Positions 59,833 through 64,000 of a stretch of DNA of 64,000 bases are shown here, piece after piece. This DNA comes from DATMBF01 sp035559595. GTDB taxonomy: Bacteria; Bacteroidota; Ignavibacteria; UBA10030. Position 1 is the first letter of the stretch. Each line of letters begins with the position of its first letter. The notes beneath the pieces were generated by a model. It did no database searches. It saw nothing but the letters and a program-made list of their open reading frames with translations, and was not told the origin of the DNA. The stretch covers positions 62,001-126,000 of the forward strand of contig DATMBF010000015.1 of the NCBI GenBank assembly GCA_035559595.1. Reading direction: 5' to 3'. Both the position numbers and the translations under genes were made by a program.

Positions 59833-60624
59833 ATGCCACAGAAATCTGCCCTCAAAAAGAAGTTGCCAAAGAGTTCTTCGCCTATTGTGTACATTACTGG
59901 CGAGTCCCCATTGGTAGAAGAATATGCACTCGTATGCAAGTTGAAGGGGTATGAAGTCATAACGAGCATCAACGCAAGTTTGAGTCCAGCCGATGGCAAA
60001 AAGAAGAAAGCAGTAAAATCGGCCAAAATTCCGGCCAAAACCTCGCTGGCATTGGAAGTAACAAATACCGATCTTCAAGAGAAGCGAAACAACATCCAGA
60101 GGCTGGATGACACACTTGCCGCCGACGCCGCAATTCTGACCTCCTCGATTACCGTCACGGCGACGGAACAGGCAGGATGGATTCGTCACAGGCATCGCCT
60201 CGTTGGATTCTCGGCGCTTCCAACGTTGAGCGGAAAGCCCTTGGTCGAGATAGCACCAACGGTGTTCTCCCCGAAAGAAACTCTGGATGTTGTCCTGCGT
60301 TTCTTCGCTTCGCTCGACAAAGAAGTAGAAATCGTTCAAGACCGCGTCGGAATGGTCCTGCCAAGGATTTTGTGCCAGATCATCAACGAAGCAACATTTG
60401 CCTTGATGGAAGATGTGGCATCACCGAAGGACATCGACACGGCGATGAAGCTTGGAGCAAACTATCCCTTCGGCCCTATCGAATGGACAGAGCGGATCGG
60501 GTTGAAGCATGTGTATGCCGTTTTGACTGCGCTCGAACGTGATCTGCAGGAAGACCGCTATCGCATCTCCCCCTTGCTTCGGCAGATGGTTCTCGGGGGT
60601 GAGTGGTGGAAACACACTAACTAA
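59833..60624 (+). CDS. Degenerate 3-hydroxyacyl-CoA dehydrogenase paralogue (probable pseudoenzyme)
   Basis: 263 residues, starting 7 bp after paaH. The C-terminal 80 residues clearly match the dimerisation domain of 3-hydroxyacyl-CoA dehydrogenases (VLPRILCQIINEATFALMED, SPKDIDTAMKLGANYPFGPIEW). In the N-terminal part the Rossmann glycine motif is replaced (VYITGESPLVEEYALV), and the catalytic HFFNP is replaced by the non-matching GFSALPTL, so neither NAD binding nor catalysis is expected. A Lys/Ser/Ala-rich insertion lies near residues 55-75. The frame is intact, which argues against a decaying pseudogene. It may form mixed dimers with the upstream enzyme. Confidence 0.8.
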   Translation: MPQKSALKKKLPKSSSPIVYITGESPLVEEYALVCKLKGYEVITSINASLSPADGKKKKAVKSAKIPAKTSLALEVTNTDLQEKRNNIQRLDDTLAADAAILTSSITVTATEQAGWIRHRHRLVGFSALPTLSGKPLVEIAPTVFSPKETLDVVLRFFASLDKEVEIVQDRVGMVLPRILCQIINEATFALMEDVASPKDIDTAMKLGANYPFGPIEWTERIGLKHVYAVLTALERDLQEDRYRISPLLRQMVLGGEWWKHTN

Positions 60625-60658
60625 CAGAGTCTCTTTCTCCATTAGGGAGGGTCAAACC

Positions 60659-61225
60659 ATGAAACACCTACTTCTCATGATGCTTGTGCTTCTCTGCGAT
60701 GTTAACATTCTCTCGGCCCAGGCCAAGGCCGTTCACTTCAGAAAGCTCCAGGAATTCCTGCCGACAACCGAACTCAAGGGATTCGAGCGAAAGAAGCCAA
60801 CAGGTCAAACACAGTCGGCTATGGGAATGACAACATCCGAGGCCACTGTCCGCTATGTCGAGTTGGCAAAAAGCGATTCAGTCCAGATGGAGATGGGCGA
60901 AATCCCGCAGAATGGAACAAAGACCATCGAAATAACCATTAGCGATATTTCCGGTGTCCCCTTTGCAGCGATGGCCGCCATGGCCTATCAGCAGGACTAC
61001 GAGAACGAAACGGAAGATGGATATGAAAAATCCGTGACGATTAAGACGAACTATCGGGGGAAGGAAACTGTTTCAACAGGTGATTACAAAAGGTGCGAAG
61101 TCGAGTTTATGGTTGCAAACCGCTTCATGGTAAAGTTGAAAGCCGAGAACACAGACGAGGTGAAGTTGCTCTACAACCTGATCGACGGTATCGACCTGGC
61201 TAAACTCGAGAAACTTCAACCGTAA
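60659..61225 (+). CDS. Secreted protein of unknown function
   Basis: 188 residues from ATG 60659 behind GGGAGGG. Residues 1-20 are a signal peptide (LLLMMLVLLCDVNILSAQA). The mature part is a mixed alpha/beta sequence with TIEITISDISGVPF and a final LLYNLIDGIDLAKLE. No family or catalytic motif recognised. It opens the envelope group lying between the dehydrogenase and thiolase genes; the 34-bp gap shows no terminator. Confidence 0.75.
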   Translation: MKHLLLMMLVLLCDVNILSAQAKAVHFRKLQEFLPTTELKGFERKKPTGQTQSAMGMTTSEATVRYVELAKSDSVQMEMGEIPQNGTKTIEITISDISGVPFAAMAAMAYQQDYENETEDGYEKSVTIKTNYRGKETVSTGDYKRCEVEFMVANRFMVKLKAENTDEVKLLYNLIDGIDLAKLEKLQP

Positions 61226-61234
61226 GGATAAGCA

Positions 61235-61957
61235 ATGCAGTTCTGGAAAGGAGGTATCGTGCGGTTTCAAGTAAAGCTGTGCTGTGCCCTTTTCTTGCTT
61301 TTTTATCACGCGCCACCGGTTGCCAGTCAACCCAAGCTTGTCATCGACAAGCCGGAGATCGACCTCGGGGTCATTTTCAATGGCGGCAGTAAATCCACGA
61401 AATGGATATTGAAGAACGGCGGAACAGATACATTGAAGTTTTTTTCTATTACACCCTCCTGTGGATGTACTGCGGCGAAGCAACCGAAGAAATTCCTCCT
61501 CCCCGGTGAGTCCGACGCTCTGGAGGTGACATTCAACTCCACCGGCTTTCGCGGGAAACAATCGAAGTACGTCAACATCCACACGAACGATCCCAACGAA
61601 CCCTACGCACTGCTGACCTTAAGGGCCGAAGTTTTGGAGGAGCTCGAACCGACAACGAAAACTTCGATCGCGTGGCTCGGCACTCTTCCTCTTGGCAAGC
61701 AATTCCAGCACGCCATCAGCTTTCGAAACATCTCGAATCGTGCAGTCCGCATAAAGAAGGTGACGTCAAGCTCGCCAAAGCTTGGTGTGAAGGTCGAAAC
61801 CCGGTCCGTTGGTCCTCGTGACTCGATTAGTGTCAACGTTACCGTAACACCGGACAAAGAGGGCTACTTCCACGAGCAGTTCTTCCTCGAAACGGATAGT
61901 AAAAATCAACCGATCGTTCCGATGCGTGTGTCGTTCATAGGAGTTAAAGGGAATTGA
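61235..61957 (+). CDS. DUF1573-domain exported protein
   Basis: 240 residues. After a signal peptide (LCCALFLLFYHAPPVAS) the segment FDLG-type start PEIDLGVIFNGGSKSTKWILKNGGTDTLKF and FSITPSCGCTAAKQ is the DUF1573 pattern, an immunoglobulin-like fold with a conserved Cys-Gly-Cys. A second similar domain lacking the cysteines follows. ATG 61235 has AAGGA upstream; a GTG at 61259 behind AAAGGAGG is an alternative start. Expected in the periplasm or at the surface. The next gene overlaps its stop codon. Confidence 0.85.
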   Translation: MQFWKGGIVRFQVKLCCALFLLFYHAPPVASQPKLVIDKPEIDLGVIFNGGSKSTKWILKNGGTDTLKFFSITPSCGCTAAKQPKKFLLPGESDALEVTFNSTGFRGKQSKYVNIHTNDPNEPYALLTLRAEVLEELEPTTKTSIAWLGTLPLGKQFQHAISFRNISNRAVRIKKVTSSSPKLGVKVETRSVGPRDSISVNVTVTPDKEGYFHEQFFLETDSKNQPIVPMRVSFIGVKGN

Positions 61958-62436
61958 GTCCGATTCGACAAGGAGCACGTGAGGCGATCTGGATCCTGCT
62001 CGCCGCAAGCGTACTAGGATTCAGTTACACGTTCATCACACAACGCGGACACTTCGCTCCACCCCCCACCGCTACTCCCCTTCCGACGACAGCTGGAGAA
62101 GTCCCCCCGATGATGATCGGTGTTCAGGAAGCACAGGAGTTGTTCCAGTCGGGCACAGCGCTCTTTGTTGATAGCCGACACGAGTTCGATTACAAGCTTG
62201 GCCACATCAAAGGTGCGGTGAACATTCCTCTAAAGGACTTCGGCACAAGGATGGATGTGTTGGCAAAACTGCCACGCGATCGCACTCTGGTGACGTACTG
62301 TGACGGCGCCGAATGTAATTCAAGTATCGAACTCGCTTCCAGACTTCATATGGCAGGGTTCTCGGGTGTTAAGATCTTTTTCGAAGGATGGAATGTCTGG
62401 AAATCCCTCAATCTCCCAACCGAAGCGGCGCAATGA
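61954..62436 (+). CDS. Membrane-anchored rhodanese-like protein
   Basis: 160 residues with start TTG 61954 overlapping the previous stop (TTGA). One N-terminal membrane segment (IWILLAASVLGFSYTFI), then a single rhodanese domain at about 53-153 (FVDSRHEFDYKLGHIKGAVNIP) with the active-site Cys116 in TYCDGAEC. The domain is probably on the periplasmic side. Such proteins move sulfane sulfur or act as thiol redox partners; the substrate is unknown. Coupled to the next gene by an ATGA overlap. Confidence 0.87.
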   Translation: MSPIRQGAREAIWILLAASVLGFSYTFITQRGHFAPPPTATPLPTTAGEVPPMMIGVQEAQELFQSGTALFVDSRHEFDYKLGHIKGAVNIPLKDFGTRMDVLAKLPRDRTLVTYCDGAECNSSIELASRLHMAGFSGVKIFFEGWNVWKSLNLPTEAAQ

Positions 62437-62900
62437 AACAGATCCTCGCAAACGACTACTTCGCTCTCACAGCCCGCATCTTTCTCGGCTTCCTCTTTCT
62501 CGTCGCCAGCATCGACAAGATCGTTGATCCGCAAGCGTTTGCAGTGTCGATTGGGAACTACAAAGCTGTTCCGGATTCCTTGCTGCTCACGCTGGCCACA
62601 ATTTTGCCGTGGGTCGAACTGTTGTGCAGCCTTTGCCTGCTCAGCGGATTGTTCCTCCGGGGCAGTTCTTTTCTCCTTTCAGCGCTGCTGGTTATTTTCA
62701 CACTGGCAATCATCTCAGCGCTGTTGCGAGGTCTTGATATCACCTGCGGCTGCTTCACGCAAGATCCTGCCGCTGGCACCATCGGTTGGAGAAAAGTCCT
62801 TGAAAACATCGGGCTTATCTTTCTTTCGGTCTTTATGGTGTTTTCCACAAGCGTGAAATTCTCTCTTCAGCATTATCTGCAACAAACAAAGCTGTCGTGA
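62433..62900 (+). CDS. MauE/DoxX-family membrane protein
   Basis: 155 residues with four membrane segments ([67 protein letters not shown]). The first helix with a following Lys/Asp and the CGCF motif between segments three and four fit MauE/DoxX proteins, often tied to periplasmic thiol oxidation. The upstream anchored rhodanese and Cys-containing DUF1573 protein suggest a shared thiol task; this is inference. Its stop overlaps the thiolase GTG. Confidence 0.85.
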   Translation: MKQILANDYFALTARIFLGFLFLVASIDKIVDPQAFAVSIGNYKAVPDSLLLTLATILPWVELLCSLCLLSGLFLRGSSFLLSALLVIFTLAIISALLRGLDITCGCFTQDPAAGTIGWRKVLENIGLIFLSVFMVFSTSVKFSLQHYLQQTKLS

Positions 62901-64000
62901 GGTCATCACACACATCCGAAGCATTGATCATCGATGCCGTCCGAACACCTGTCGGCAAGTACGGTGGCTCTCTCAAAGATGTCCGCCCCGATGACCTGAG
63001 CGCCATAATTCTGCGCGCATTGGTCGCACGAGCGAAGATCGATCCCGCTTTCATCGACGATGTCCTCTGGGGCTGTGCCAACCAGGCCGGTGAGGACAAT
63101 CGCAATGTTGCCCGCATGGCAACGCTGCTGGCGGGATTTCCCCACACCGTTCCCGCCTCCACCATTAACAGACTTTGTGGATCAAGTCTCGACGCGATCA
63201 ATCACGCAGCACGGGCACTTTGGAGCGGGGATTTCGACATCGTAATTGCAGGCGGAGTCGAAAGCATGACGCGCGCTCCATACGTTCTCCCCAAGAACGT
63301 GAGCGGCGAAGCGCTCTACGGAAATCTTGTCGCCTACGACACAGCGCTGGGATGGAGATTCCCCAATCCGGCAATGGAGAAACTGATTCCACTGGAATCC
63401 ATGGGGGAAACGGCGGAGAATGTTGCGGAGCGATGGAAGATTTCAAGGGAAGATCAGGATGCCTTTGCGCTGCGAAGCCATCAGCGTGCTGTTAAAGCGC
63501 AAACCGATTGCCTGTTCAAAGAGGAGATCGCTCCTGTCGAGATTCAAACAAAAAAGAACACCATCGTCGTCGAAAAGGACGAGGGACCGCGACCCGACAC
63601 TTCGATGGAAAAGCTCGCAGTGCTGAAGCCTGTCTTTCGCAACGGTGGAACGGTCACCGCGGGCAATTCCTCTTCTCTGAATGATGGCGCAGCGGCAATC
63701 TTGATGATGAGCGAGGCAAAGGCCAAAGAAATGAATGTCAAACCCCTGGCACGCATTGTCTCTACGGGGGTCGCCGGTGTGGATCCTCGCATCATGGGAA
63801 TCGGGCCCGTCCCTGCCACGACCATGGCATTGCGAAAGGCCGGTTTGAAGATATCAGACATTGGTCTCATGGAACTCAATGAGGCGTTTGCCGCACAGTC
63901 GCTCGCATGTATCCGCGACCTCAACATTGATCCTGAGATTGTGAATGTCAATGGCGGTGCAATCGCTCTCGGCCATCCCCTCGGTTGCAGTGGAGCCCGA
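62897..64000 (+). CDS. paaJ: Thiolase, beta-ketoadipyl-CoA type (PaaJ/PcaF-like), cut by the window edge
   Basis: 368 codons are present from GTG 62897; about 30 residues are missing at the C-terminus. Acyl-binding Cys94 in INRLCGSS, then NEAFAAQ and [14 protein letters not shown] with the active His and second Cys. The segments [22 protein letters not shown] and GWRFPNP resemble PaaJ/PcaF closely, which favours 3-oxoadipyl-CoA thiolysis to succinyl-CoA and acetyl-CoA over general FadA. It overlaps the preceding stop by 3 bp, so it is translated with the envelope genes. Confidence 0.87.
   Translation, partial: MRSSHTSEALIIDAVRTPVGKYGGSLKDVRPDDLSAIILRALVARAKIDPAFIDDVLWGCANQAGEDNRNVARMATLLAGFPHTVPASTINRLCGSSLDAINHAARALWSGDFDIVIAGGVESMTRAPYVLPKNVSGEALYGNLVAYDTALGWRFPNPAMEKLIPLESMGETAENVAERWKISREDQDAFALRSHQRAVKAQTDCLFKEEIAPVEIQTKKNTIVVEKDEGPRPDTSMEKLAVLKPVFRNGGTVTAGNSSSLNDGAAAILMMSEAKAKEMNVKPLARIVSTGVAGVDPRIMGIGPVPATTMALRKAGLKISDIGLMELNEAFAAQSLACIRDLNIDPEIVNVNGGAIALGHPLGCSGAR

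Noticed and set aside
58932..60038. 368-codon minus-strand frame over paaH
   Set aside because: Antisense to a gene with complete catalytic motifs.

Overview
The window (about 53% GC by eye) reads as a chromosome segment from a bacterium at the base of the Bacteroidota, of the Ignavibacteria/Kapabacteria kind. Pointers are TonB-dependent receptors with a carboxypeptidase-regulatory-like N-terminal domain, a PorV/PorQ-type outer-membrane protein, a large secreted protein with a type IX secretion (T9SS) C-terminal sorting domain, and the gene order secY-map-infA-rpmJ without adk. Unlike true Bacteroidia, many genes have strong Shine-Dalgarno sequences, and the promoters found are ordinary sigma-70 boxes (TTGACA, 16-17 bp, TATATT/TACATT). 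The assignment is inference; no 16S gene is present.

Layout. (1) 1-15089: two paralogous minus-strand surface operons. The right one is TonB receptor, large T9SS-sorted protein, PorV-like barrel (14873 to 7090). The left one is TonB receptor and large secreted protein, cut by the left edge (5803 to 1). Each receptor is preceded by a sigma-70 promoter and a roughly 180-200 nt leader sharing a conserved hairpin element. Between the operons, on the plus strand, lies an orphan OmpR-type regulator with a degenerate receiver. (2) 15250-18015: a serine-biosynthesis pair, serA and a class V aminotransferase, both with TTG starts. (3) 18165-50775: one unbroken 32 kb minus-strand information-processing block. 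In transcription order it is tRNA-Thr, tRNA-Tyr, tRNA-Gly, tRNA-Thr, rpmG, tRNA-Trp, secE, nusG, rplKAJL, rpoBC, rpsLG, fusA, tuf, then the full S10, spc and alpha operons, rplQ and engB, closed by an intrinsic terminator. A strong internal promoter precedes rpsL, a terminator-like hairpin sits between tuf and rpsJ, and a long hairpin lies between rplL and rpoB. (4) 50796-55519: glnE translationally coupled to a DUF2723 membrane protein with a C-terminal TPR-like tail. (5) 55608-64000: a plus-strand operon of beta-oxidation-like enzymes resembling the lower phenylacetate (paa) pathway: EthD-like protein, three crotonase-family proteins (one PaaF-like, one PaaG-like), a 3-hydroxyacyl-CoA dehydrogenase (PaaH-like), a degenerate dehydrogenase paralogue, and a PaaJ-like thiolase cut by the right edge. 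Inserted before the thiolase are four envelope genes (secreted hypothetical, DUF1573, anchored rhodanese, MauE/DoxX-like), the last three joined by overlapping stop/start codons.

The best candidates for undescribed biology are the duplicated receptor/T9SS-cargo/PorV cassette with its shared structured leader and the adjacent atypical regulator, and the dehydrogenase pseudoenzyme encoded directly behind its apparently active relative. No insertion sequence, prophage or CRISPR array was seen.
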